Shown piece after piece: positions 44,659-55,900 of a DNA stretch of 64,000 nt. Source of the stretch: Tetrapyrgos nigripes (lineage: Eukaryota > Basidiomycota > Agaricomycetes > Agaricales > Campanellaceae); contig JAACJM010000033.1 of assembly GCA_013368315.1 (NCBI GenBank), forward strand, positions 310,001-374,000, in the 5' to 3' direction. A program made the translations under genes and the position numbers. Each line of letters starts with the position of its first letter. Position 1 is the first letter of the stretch. The notes beneath the pieces are model-generated. The model was not told the DNA's origin. It saw only the letters and a program-made list of their open reading frames with translations, and made no database searches.

Positions 44659-46107
44659 CTAAACAACAACAAACTCTACACAACCCACACTCGAAGCTCT
44701 GGGAAGACAAGTCCTGGGGTCCAGTTGCAATTCAGGAGTAGGTGAATGTGGTATATCAGATTTATGGGATTGGGAATGCGAATAGTGTAGCTCAACGCGA
44801 TCAAGACCACCAAGACCGTTTTCCCGCTGCTCCTCCTGCCCCACCTCTTCTTGACTATGACTACGATGCAAGTCACGGTAATGGACAAACAGCTTCATAA
44901 GCCCTGCGTCTAACGCTTGGCCGCAGATGTATTTGCGGTTGAGGGCACCTCGAGGATCAGGCTTTGTGCCGTATAACCAGCTAAAGAGTCCAGGCTCCGT
45001 AAACTTGATGGTCAAGACTCTCAGAGAAGGAATCGCTCCTGGTGAAGTCATTGTTTCAAATATGGGAAATTGGGCGGCTGATGGGCCCCAACCCCCGGTC
45101 CTCGTCTGTATCTCGTCCATAGTAAACGTCAAGTGAGTGAGGTTGGGGAGGAAGGAGAAGAGCGAGGTTTTGGTGCTCCCTGAAATGAATATGAGTATAG
45201 ATATTTAGAAAGGAGACGTCAGAATGATCATAATGGTGATGGAACAAATACTACCTGTGTATATAAGAGGCATAGTCAACCGTTGGAGCTGATCAACTTT
45301 GAAGAAGGGAGAGGGGCCAATGAAAAGCGGCTCAAGGATGTACCACCGTAGATCTCGGTGACTATGTCGGTCACCCTCAATCACTAGCTCGAGCAAATGG
45401 GGACGTTCATTGCTTTGAGAGCCCGAATGATCCTTCATGAAGTCTGCAAGGAGGATGCGAAGGTTATTAGACCATAACTGCTCGGCCGTATCAAGGTCGA
45501 TAATATGTTTAAGCTTGAGAGTGCACAGGGAGGATAGAGAGTTAGGAAAGGCACAAAGGATGTCGAGAAAATTTTTGGAACCGCCAAGGAAACTATCGAG
45601 GGTCAATGTGCGCAATGGAACGGTTTCGGCTTGGGAAATAATGTCAGGAATACTACTGGCCTGCCTTTCATGCTGATCTAGGTAGGAGACAGTAAGGGAC
45701 ATGTATTGTAGATGAGGGAACTGGTCAAGTTTCATTCGGGAACCCAATATGCGGAAAAAAGCCCAAGTTTCATACACCCTCAAATCCAGGTGCTGGACGA
45801 AGGCTGCGATGTTTGGAAGGGGGAATGATGTGGAAGGTGACCGGAATACGTTGTTGATGAGGTAGTCGACGTCATCCTCATGGGACCTCAGATCCACTTC
45901 GTTGTTCGTGTGAGCGACCCTCTGGACATTGTCGAGGTCAAGCCTGAAAGACCGGAAAAGGTGCTGTCGGGACCTGAAGTACCAGGAGCGGCAGACGAGG
46001 CTGCAGGATTTGAGGGTTCGTGTGTCGAGCTTGTACTCGTCGATGATAACGTCACAAAGTTCCAGCGGCAAAGTGCCACTGTCAGCACTTGTGATTAGTT
46101 CTGTCAT
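44659..46107 (-). CDS. F-box-like protein 3
   Basis: Two exons on the minus strand (46107-45255 and 45179-44659) with a 75-nt intron give about 457 residues. The N-terminus MTELITSADSGTLPLELCDV runs into the F-box-like ELCDVIIDEYKLDTRTLKSC and SLVCRSWYFRSRQHLFRSFR. Leucine-rich segments follow (FPHLQYMSLTVSYLD, ETVPLRTLTLDSFLGG, LPNLTHLTFTMDEIQ). It resembles F-box protein 1 in its F-box form (LKSCSLV-R-W-R-R-HLF). The last ~40 codons lie in sequence that is also repeated 3' of the gene, so the C-terminus may be a recent change. Probable SCF substrate receptor. Confidence 0.82.
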
Positions 46108-46519
46108 TCTGAAGCTCGGTTTTGCAACCTCCGGTTCTGTTTACACGTATCAGTCATTCAGCAGGAGCATGAAAAGAAACGAAAGCAGTGCCGCAGCAAT
46201 GTGGTGATGCGCAGATCACACATACGTTGTGAAAAACAGCGTCCCCAAGACCTAGCAGTTTAACCAGAGAGTAGAGACAGTTTTTGAGTAGAGTAACCGC
46301 TGAAGTAGACTTCAAATTTAGCTTTGCAGCGAAGACCAGAGTGCAATTCTCAAGTGCAGCTAGAGGTGCAGTCAGTAACTATGACAGACTATGACGGCAT
46401 GGCACTGTGTACGCGATGTCCAACATTAGTCGCACGTGTCTTTATTGTTCTTGTATCCTTTCCCTCACGACCTACGAATATTTTCCTTCTTGCTTTCTGT
46501 CTCAAAAGACTGCTTCACG
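46108..46519. promoter_or_regulatory. Divergent upstream region between F-box 3 and the Ser/Pro-rich gene
   Basis: Two starts face away from each other across 412 bp. No specific site recognised. A pyrimidine-rich block (tcctttccctcacg, ttccttcttgctttctgtctc) precedes the ATG at 46520. Confidence 0.35.
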
Positions 46520-47251
46520 ATGACCACGGCCTACTCCTCCTTCTTCGCCTCGGGCCTTCTCGCCCCACCCCAAAACAGCTATGACTTTCGAAACATTCTG
46601 CCAACTATTCCTTCGTCTCCTACTCCAGGAATGATGGTCGATGTTCTAGACGACACCAGTGACGTCGAAATCGATAGGATGGACCGGGAACGCAGCACTA
46701 CACCTACACCTTCCTCGTCAGGTCCAAATGCTGCGGGGAATGGCCAGCCTCGACTTCGCAAAAGGCGCTCCAGTCTGACGATGGGCACCTCAGTGCTCAA
46801 CGGCATCAAATCTCCGATGCGCAATGCTGGCAATGCTTTCCAGTTCCAGAGGCATCTCCACAGCACTCCATCTCGCTCTCGTAGTGGAAGCCTCTCCAGT
46901 GTCATCACTTATGAAGAGGAGATCCTTCCTGCACCAGCACCTGTCACTGCTGACCCGAACAAGAGGAAGAATAGGTTACGAAGCGGTAGTATTGGGACGG
47001 CTTTGAAGTGCGTAGCTTTCACTCAGAATCTTTGCAACCTCGGATCACTGACCTTACTCTTCTCTAGAGCACGATCAATTCCGCGCGCAATGCCACCTCC
47101 TGAAGCTCCTTTACCTCCTCTCCCTCCTCTTCCGTCGACCCCGACGCATATGAAGTCATTCTCCATTCCGCCCCGATTCTCCATGCCAGTTATACCCGCC
47201 ATGCCCATGTCCTCGTCCTCGAGGCAAGTCCTAGGCGAGCTACAGCCCTGA
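46520..47251 (+). CDS. Ser/Pro-rich hypothetical protein
   Basis: ATG at 46520, taken in place of the upstream in-frame ATG because MTTAYSSFFASGLLAPPQNS follows a strong pyrimidine leader. A 60-nt in-frame intron at 47008-47067 (gtgcgt...tctctag) is likely spliced out. The product, about 223 residues, is Ser/Pro/Arg-rich and mostly disordered, with RLRKRRSSLTMG, TPSRSRSGSLSSVITYEEE and a Pro tract PPPEAPLPPLPPLP near the end, finishing VLGELQP. Basic Ser clusters look like phosphorylation or nuclear targeting sites. I recognise no domain; the gene seems a real but unassigned one. Confidence 0.65.
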   Translation: MTTAYSSFFASGLLAPPQNSYDFRNILPTIPSSPTPGMMVDVLDDTSDVEIDRMDRERSTTPTPSSSGPNAAGNGQPRLRKRRSSLTMGTSVLNGIKSPMRNAGNAFQFQRHLHSTPSRSRSGSLSSVITYEEEILPAPAPVTADPNKRKNRLRSGSIGTALKCVAFTQNLCNLGSLTLLFSRARSIPRAMPPPEAPLPPLPPLPSTPTHMKSFSIPPRFSMPVIPAMPMSSSSRQVLGELQP

Positions 47252-48355
47252 AAATATGTGCCCTCTGGCATGGCTTATGCATGAGGCGTCTATGCGTCTA
47301 CCGCTATGAAGAAAAATATCCGAAGGTCCCACACCACTCTCAACCGTTATGCTCCGACCGTTACCTCATGTAACATCTGCCGCTCCTTATTCTACCCAAT
47401 AGCCCTAATTTTTCACCGACACGACCTGGTTCATGCCATTTCCACGGCCCTTTCATGTTAGGCTTATGGCCATGCCTTTGCCTTGTTACATAGCCTCTTT
47501 CTTCTTCAATCTGGTTTCTTAGGGGTGCGCCGATGCGTGGATGTTTGTTTCCAATATCCCTTTGGCACCTTGTCAACAGCCCCTTTTCTCACCTCGATGG
47601 TGTCAACCTTGTATGGTCTGCGACTGGATTACCCCATTCCTCTCTCATTTGGGACTTTTGTGTTCTCGTTCTCCTGAGGCCCGGTCTATGTCTCGTTCTC
47701 GTCTTGTCTTGTCTTGTTTTGTTCTGTTCATTGCCACATATATCTATATCCTCCCTCGTCGGTCTATACCTTGAACTTTACAATTCATCCACGTACATAT
47801 TACATAGTGCATATGCTACTCGGATCATAATACCTTCCTTGCTCACGTCCTGCTTTTCCTTATCGTATAGCTCCACCTAGTTTTCCGGATTCCGTGGTTG
47901 GCTTTGCGTTGAGGATGAGTCCTATCCACCTATGTAGGCTACCTGGTCCTACATACGTACCTCGCTTTCCTCGTTGTGTATTATTTTTCTTGAGTAGCAA
48001 GCTTTGTACTGTGTTGATGATTGGTCGTTGAAATACACATGCTATTACTATCACTTGGAGACCTGCTGTTGCATGCACCGACTGTAGCCATCGTCATCGT
48101 CATGGCAGTGGTCGGTGTTGACACGTTGACACGTCGAACAGTCGCCGGACGCGATACTGATGCGTCGCGCTCACGTGGTCAGCGTGATGAGTCTGGGTCT
48201 AGACCTTGGATCCAAAGTGTTTGCTGTCGGTTCTAAAAACAAAGGCCTACTTCTTCTATCTGGGACCGACAGCTGTAGGTCATTGGCGCTGGTAAAAAGC
48301 TTCTCTGCTTTATCTCTGTGCATTCTACTCACTACTTGTGCGCTTCACCAGAGCA
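47252..48355. other. Intergenic, no gene supported
   Basis: Pyrimidine-rich 3' flank and leader. The ORFs here are motif-less and overlap on several frames. A short run of CTTGTC repeats (about 47701-47718) was seen. Confidence 0.4.
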
Positions 48356-50303
48356 ATGTCTGACCCAATTCCAGTTTCCAGTGACACCATCGTGCTATGC
48401 CCTAAATGTCATTCCGAATTCCCCAAGTACACCGGTCCCAGCTTTGACTCCTTCCTACTTCAACACCGTACCAAAGTTGCTCTATCCGATAATGAGGTCC
48501 GGTCTATCGCTCAGACGTTGGAGGCTTCAGACCAGGACATACAGCGTTACGACTCTGAAATTTCTCGTCTTCGTAGAACGTTGGAAACGTTGGAAAAGGA
48601 ACGGGATAGTGCAATTCTGTCGAAGAATCTTCGTCGGGCTCTACTTTCCCCGATTCGCAGGCTACCCATTGAGCTCTTGATGGAGATCTTCACTCTATGC
48701 TCGCGTTCCCGTCAGGATGACAATGACATGACCAAGCTCTTTGCGGTGCGGCGGAGGGACAATAAAAAAGCTTCATCATGGATCACTGTACCGATTTTGA
48801 ACGTTGCGGGGACTTGCGCCTTTTGGAGGAAAGTCGTTTTGGGAGAACCGAAGTTATGGGCAGAACTCGTTATCCATTTCGATTCCCTTTACGATTCTAT
48901 CCAACATGGGAGCGGGACTTGGAGCGGCTCGGCTCGATTCAGAGTCGAAGAATTGTTGGATTTGTGGATTGAACGCTCGGATCCGTTTCCTCTGACGGTT
49001 AGAGCTCATCTTTGGGGTCCGATTCCTGAACCTGGTGCTATGCTTCCCTCGTCTTCGGATTTCCACTCTGTTCAGCGAAGGATCCTCGATACTCTTTTTG
49101 ACGTGGCGTCTCGATGGCAGTCGGCTACATTATCCCTGGATGTTTCGAGTACCCTATATGCCTCTGAGTTGGCAAGGACTTCGTTTCCTGAATTGGAAAG
49201 CCTTTCGCTTGCAGTGGATCCGAAGGACGAAGAGATGGAGATTTGGACTGGTCTTTTTGATTCCGAAACGTTCACTTCTACATCCCTCCGCCATCTCGCT
49301 GTTTCCAACCTTAACAATTGGTCGTTGAATCTGTTTAACACGTCTCAGATTACCTCTATCACCATAGACGCCTTTGACGAGCCTGCACTTCCTATCCTTC
49401 CCCAATTTCTCAATCTCCAACATCTCCAGATTCTCCGATACAAAAGCACCGATACAGCAACAGCCAACCTATTCGCCCCATTCGTCTGGAAGCTCTGACC
49501 CATCTAGACATATGCCTTGGTGTCCCGGAAACTGAACCCGACGACCTACACCTCCGTTTTTTCTCCCTTTTAGAAATTCCTCACTTGGTATCGCTTGTGG
49601 TTTCTACGCACCGAGGAGAGTATAGCGACGAGATGGTTGATACGGTCGTTCAGTGGTCTCAAGATGCTTTTGCAACGATGGCCCAGGCATCACGCGTACG
49701 GTTGGACTCGCCGTTTGCGCTGCAGACTTTGTCCATTACGGATATCTCAATCTCCACTAATGATTTGGTGAAATTGCTCAAGATGACACCCGAGCTCACT
49801 CACCTGACGATTGGTGCTGGTAATGAAAGGCGGGGCGAGAAGGTACCTGATCCTTCCAAGATTCTTCGGTCCATTCAAAAAAGTGAGTCTTTGTTCATAG
49901 TATTTTTTACGAAGAAATTTCCAATTTGACCCCTTTCCTCTCTGCTGCAGCTCTTCCACTCAGACAACTTGTCCATCTCTCCATGACGTTCATGGACCAC
50001 ACCATCGACAACGATCTTATTGGTGCGATATGTCACATGCTCGAGTCGCGTACCACGGAACAGAAAACTTCCAAAACCAAAAACTTGCAGTTGAATGGGC
50101 GACGCGATCTAGAACACTTCACCTTCAAATCCTATTTCAAAGACCCGGAACGTCTGTTAACTTCGATGTCTAGATTTGAGGCTATAGCGAGTTTGCCAGG
50201 GAAGAAGTTCAAGTTGATAGGGCATCATCGTGTTGATATTGACCGTTTGGTTGCGAGTTGGGCAGAGCTGCCAATGGCGGAGGATGGTGTTGATGACTCG
50301 TGA
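48356..50303 (+). pseudogene. F-box protein 4, broken by one frameshift
   Basis: Starts MSDPIPVSSD with the CPKC pair, a coiled coil (YDSEISRLRRTLETLEKERD), then F-box ALLSPIRRLPIELLMEIFTL and ILNVAGTCAFWRKVVLGEPK. The leucine-rich part reads to LQHLQILRYKS, but the frame then ends at a stop at 49496-49498. The following sequence continues only in the next frame (IRLEALTHLDICLGVPE, then IPHLVSLVVS and MTPELTHLTIG). The shift lies at about 49460-49485 and I see no intron to explain it. A normal intron (49882 to about 49949) and last exon follow, ending at 50303. Either a recent pseudogene or a sequencing error of one base. Confidence 0.8.
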
Positions 50304-50746
50304 GCATGAGAGTTCTGGCTGAGATAATTATAATTAGGTTATAGTTGTAACTTGTAGGTACCTACTTAAGTATAGTCTGTCATTGTACTAGTAGAACGTC
50401 TCATCTTGTCGAGCGTCGTCATTAGGTTCTTGATAGTCCAGAGATCTGCTGTGAAGCGGCAGATCTAGAAGAAAACATATTCGAGGCTAGGGCTGGACGG
50501 CGCTCCGTCCAACCAACCGTCGCGCTGAGTGCAAATCCCAAACCCCAACTTCCCTACGGGAGGCCGCCGTACTGCGTCACAGCGCCAGGCCTGTCCTGTC
50601 TAGAACGTCTATTATATATGTAGTAAGAATGATAGGTCGACATGCGTACCTGCAGTCTGGAGAATATGGGGGCTGCTAAGGCTTGTGTTGTCTTGCCGGA
50701 CGTCCGGCATTTTCAAGGCTTTGTGACTTTTTGACTTCAAACCACC
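50304..50746. other. Intergenic between F-box 4 and F-box 5
   Basis: About 440 bp with no supported ORF. It includes two copies of agatctgctgtgaagcggcagatct-like sequence forming a short hairpin (about 50442-50466) and the upstream region of F-box 5. Confidence 0.35.
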
Positions 50747-52535
50747 ATATCGAATTGCACAGGTGCGTATCTCTTCTTGTTCCTCCTGACTGCATCATTA
50801 AAAACTGATGTTTTGCAGAGAAAATCACTCTTTGCTCTGCGTGTGGTCGATCTTTTCAACCGACCTCAATTTTACAGGATCCGACTTCTCGCACTGCAGA
50901 GTTGATTCGTCTAGGGTCATATTCCATTCTTTCGGACATCGAATTTCGCCAGATATTCTCTAGCATCGAACTATGCGATCAGCAGCTTTCTCAATATACC
51001 CAGGAAATCGATCAGCACTGTGCAGCCTTAGAGGCACTCGAAAAACAGAGGGACTCTGTGTTACAGACGAAGGCGATTAGACAAGCTCTCCTTGCTCCAA
51101 TTTGCCGTCTTCCTGTGGAGCTTCTTGGAGAGATATTTTCTTGGTGTAGTCTGTTTCCCGTTCAGGACGACGCTCAGCTTGCTCTATCACACAGTCGTGG
51201 GCAAAAGGAGACTTTTGTCATATCCCTTCCTATCCTGAACGTCTCGCAGACGTGCACTCTTTGGAGAAATGTTGCTTTATCCCGGGCAGATCTTTGGACA
51301 GACATAACCATCTGTTTCGATAGTCTGTATGGGTATCGTCCAGAAGCTTACGGTTCGGATCCTGCGGAGGTGTTGGGACAGTATTTATCTCGGTCAAAGG
51401 ACTCTCCTCTGGCCGTCACACTTCATTTGTTTAGGCCGAGGGAAGAGGGTTTTCCGGCCGTGATTTCTTTCGATATCATCTCGATGTCTATCCTCGATAC
51501 TCTTCTCGAACAGTCTTCAGGCCGGTGGAAATCGCTCGTCTTAGCGCTGGATGCTAGCAGTGCCGCTGCCGAGCATTTGGACTCGGAGGAACCTTCCCAT
51601 GCCTTCCCAATGCTCAGCCAGTTATCCGTTTTTCTCCTAGTTCCTCTTGACACCCTGGATTTGGTCATTTCTTCGAGGATGTATCTCTTCAACACCTCCT
51701 TATCCCGACATGTCCTCCCGACTCGGAGATGCGGATCGGTCATTTTCGACTGAGTGATCTGACTTCGTTGACTATTGATCGATGTTGGGACGAGCGGCAG
51801 ACACAACTTGTTCTGAGCAACTGCCCAGAACTACAAGAGTTTCGGATCCTGCGATACCTCCAGGATTTTTCACCGCCTACGACTGATGTATGGACTCTCT
51901 GTCGCAAATTAACCCACTTGGAAATATCTATGGCCGACGATCAGTCCATGGAGGATGTCACGAACCCTTTGGGTATTTTTTGGTATCTCAATGTCCCTGC
52001 CCTATCCTCCCTCACTGTTACACGGCATCCTTCGGATCAGTTTAGAGCAGGAGCTTGGAATTCAGAAACTTTCCTGGCTATGCTGTCCAGATCATCGTTC
52101 TCATTGGACTTGCTGTATATCTCTGGTATTCTTATATCCTATCCCGATTTGCATGCGGTCTTGGAGAAGTCATCTAATCTCACCCATGTTACGGTTCATC
52201 AGAAAAACGCTGATAACTCGGAACTGGATTTGATTCCATCCCTTATACGTGACCTGGTCGTGCCGGACGATAACCTCGAGTGGGAAAACCCCCTTTTCGA
52301 CTTTCTTCAGCTCAAAAATCTCGTATATCTTGATCTCCTCTTTCTAGGCAAGGCTTACAATGATTCGACAATCGACTCCATCTCTCTTCTGGTTCGTTCT
52401 CGTAAATCTAACCAGAGCATAGAAGGGAGGACTGAAAGACTGAAGGCCTTTAACCTCTCTGCGATTGGAGAGATGGTCAACGTTTCCGAGGAAGGCATGG
52501 CTCGCTTTGAAAACATCCTAAAAGGCCGTCTGTGA
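50747..52535 (+). pseudogene. F-box protein 5, lost start codon and one frameshift
   Basis: Same family as proteins 2 and 4: LCSACGRSF, a coiled coil (CDQQLSQYTQEIDQH and LEALEKQRD), F-box LLAPICRLPVELLGEIFSW with LNVSQTCTLWRNVALSRADL, then leucine-rich sequence. Exon 1 (50747-50762), intron 50763-50818 and exon 2 fit in phase with F-box 4's start, but the first codon is ATA where ATG is expected, in a CACC context. The first frame ends near 51752, while the rest of the protein (FRLSDLTSLTIDRCWDE to MARFENILKGRL, TGA at 52533) is in another frame from about 51715. Two independent lesions make it a likely pseudogene. Confidence 0.8.
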
Positions 52536-52919
52536 TCTATGATCATCTTTTATGATCTTTTCTGTGCGGCAGCTGTGAGTTTTGCCGGCTGTTGGGATTA
52601 TTTGATGGTTCGGGAGGGCGATGTTGGATGTGTTGGCACTTGGTTGGCACAGTCACTGCATGTAGTACGACGTCTCTGGAGCATTTTGAGGTTTTTTTGT
52701 GGTTCTATAAATGCATGTTGATATTTTTTTGGAATATGAGAGATGTCTCACTGAATGAAGACCCAGACAAATCTACACAGAAGCTGAAGCTTGTGGCTCG
52801 TCTCGACGGCGGGGACGCGCGTCATTATTGGAGGTACACCCACGTGATCCAGCTGCGCCCCGAATTTGTGAGCGTCAGTTTCCAGGACACGTCAAGTCTG
52901 GGCTTGGACCGCAACCACC
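52536..52919. promoter_or_regulatory. Upstream region of VPS10
   Basis: Non-coding interval between F-box 5 and VPS10. No specific site recognised. The sequence before the ATG is ccgcaaccaccATG, a good start context. Confidence 0.35.
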
Positions 52920-55900
52920 ATGATATTGCGACACAGAGCAGCTGCTTTGCTGTTCTATCTCTATTTTCTTCTTCTTTTCTCTTCTTCGTGGGCTAAAGAG
53001 CCCTCTCATGCAGTGACTACACTCGAAAATTTGCCGGCAAGACTCGTTTTCTTCGATGATACAACAGTAGGTCTTCTTGCAGAGTTATACGCCGCTTTTC
53101 TGACAAAAATTATCAAGAGTGTTGTCTATTTTGACTCTGTGGAAGGAAATATCTATGTGTCTCAGGATGAGGGGAAGTCCTGGAACATCGCGGATGGGAT
53201 TCCGAAGCATGAAGCGCTTATGTTTATTGAGCATCCTTTCAACAAGCAATATGTGTGTAATCCTTGTGCTGCATAACGTACATTTATGGATCCTTTGGAC
53301 AGGGCTTTGTTTTGACCGCAGGCAAGAGGCACTACCGTACAGAGGATCGGGGCAAGAACTGGCGACCTTTCGACGTTCCCGTGAAACCTTCTCTCGTAAC
53401 GAAACCTCTTTCTTTCCACTCAAAGAACCCGGGCTACATACTCTATCAAGGCACAGCTTGCGATGAGATTGGCTGGGGCGCAGTTTGCCATGACGAAGTG
53501 CGTTACCTTTGCCTCAAATTTACAACACTTCTGACCCGTCTGCGCAGACTTATTACACGACAGAAGCCTTCAGTTCCGATGCGCGTCTTCTCTTCAGAGA
53601 CAGCGCACGCTGCCAGTTTGCCCACAGCAGTGTTGCTTTCAAGCATGAGGCCCATGACGACCTAATCTACTGCGTTGGTTTCGACACCAAGGCAGGCGAC
53701 CGTTCCTTGTCTTCCAGCCGACTCTTTTCAAGTACGGACTTCTTCCAAACCGAGAAGAAAATAGAGGATCTTGGAATAGGAGAAAGGAATGCCAGAGGTG
53801 TCTTCGCTTTTGCCATTGTATCCAAGTTTGCGGTCGTCGCAATGAAGGACGTGTCTGCGCACAGCACTGGCGACATGCATCTCTATGTCACTGTGGACAC
53901 CAAGTCATGGGCAAAAGCGCAGTTCCCTCATGCATCATCTGCGCAGCTCCGAGAAAACGCGTACACAATAGTCGAGTCCACCACCCACTCTCTCGCCGTT
54001 GACGTCGTCCTCCATGACACCGGAGTTGTTGGCACGCTTTTCGTCAGCAACTCCAACGGAACGTACTTTGTGGAAAGTCTCAAGGATACAAACAGGAATG
54101 AGATGGGTTATGTGGATTACGAACTCATCTATGGGGTTGAAGGAGTCGGTATCGGAAACGTTATCTCCAACGCAGAGGCAGTAGAAGGTCGACACGCTCC
54201 CAAGCAATTGAGGTCCAAGATCACATATGATGACGGACGCACCTGGTCTCCTCTCAAAGCACCCTTCACTAACGTCAATGGCGACAGAGTAGGTTGTAAC
54301 ACTGCCGACCTTAACGAATGCTCTCTTCATTTATATTCCGTCACGTCTCCGCACAACTTCGGAAGGATCTTTTCTTCGCCTGCACCGGGGTTGGTTATGG
54401 GTGTAGGGTCCATAGGGAAGGCATTGGCACCGTATGAGGAGTGTGACCTGTTCCTCAGTAGGGACGCCGGCCTCAGTTGGAAAATGGTGCAAAGAGATGC
54501 GCATATGTACGAGTTCGGTGACTCGGGGACTATATTGGTTGCTATCAATGACGAAGATGTAACAGACCGTGTTTCCTATTCCCTGGATATGGGTGATACC
54601 TGGTGAGTCTTCAAGCCGTCTATCCCTGGTATATCTGCTCATATTGTTTTCGTAGGGATACATATAAATTACCTTTTCGCCTCCGCGCCAAAGCCCTCAT
54701 CACTCTTCCCGATTCGACGTCCCAGAAAATCCTTTTATCTGCTCAAGTTCCTCGACAAGACCAAAAGAACGGGATTGGCCGTTATGTACTTATCCATCTT
54801 GATTTTGCAGACACTCGTGATAGGAAATGTGAGGAGGCCGATTTTGATAAGTGGTATGCTCGTGCAGGTAAATCGGAGTGTTTGATGGGTCATAAAGTAA
54901 GTCTTGTTCTTTTAGCCTCTGCTTTCCAGAACGCTGATATCCCATGTAGCAATGGTACAAACGGCGTAAGCCTAATGCAAACTGCTACGTCGGCGGGAAA
55001 TTCGAAGACCCCGTGGGACATGAGGACAACTGTGAATGCACAGATATCGATTTTGAGTGGTAGGCTTTTTGTTGTCTCTCGGTGGCCTCTGCTAATCCCT
55101 GTTGCAGTGATTACAACTTTGTCCGTAAAGGAGACAGTTGTGAGCCTAATGGACCAGAGCACATTCCTGCGGGTGTCTGTACTTTACCTTCACAAAAATA
55201 CATGGGTTCCTCGGGTTGGAGGAAGATTCCAGGGAATACATGTGAAGGTGGTGAACGGAAGGATGAGCCGGTCGAGAAGGATTGTTCGCAAGGTGAGCAT
55301 TACCGACACTTTCGTTAACAAGAGGGAGTTTTAACCAGTTTATTATTAGCCCAACCCGCCGAAGGGCAGATTGCGCACCGAATTGTATGTATTTATTCCA
55401 TTATTTATGCCGTTCATACATGCTAAATTTGCCAACAGCACGAATTTTCAAGTACTGTAGCCCAACAAGCCTATTTCCGTGATTCTCAGGTTGGTCTTCT
55501 TTTTTCCTATTGTACTGCACATCTAGAGTGACAATACCATTGACAGACCATCCTCGTCCGCCTTATGGATGGCTCTGTCTGGATATCTGGCAACGAAGGC
55601 TTTACTTGGGGTCAAGTTGAAGAGGAAGAGCGTTTCGTGGCGTTCTATCATCATCCTTACAGCAACGACAGGGCCTACCTTCTCACCAGCAACAACTACT
55701 TCTACACTACCACTGATACTGGCCGTTCGTGGAACAGACGCAATACACCCTCTCCACCAAATACTTTCCGTGCACAAGTCCTTCGATTCCAGCCTCGGTC
55801 AGACAACCTCATTTGGGTCGGAAACGTCGACTGCGAAGATGGCAGTATCTCAAAGTGTCATGCTGAAGCGCATTACTCCACTGACAATGGGAACGGTTGG

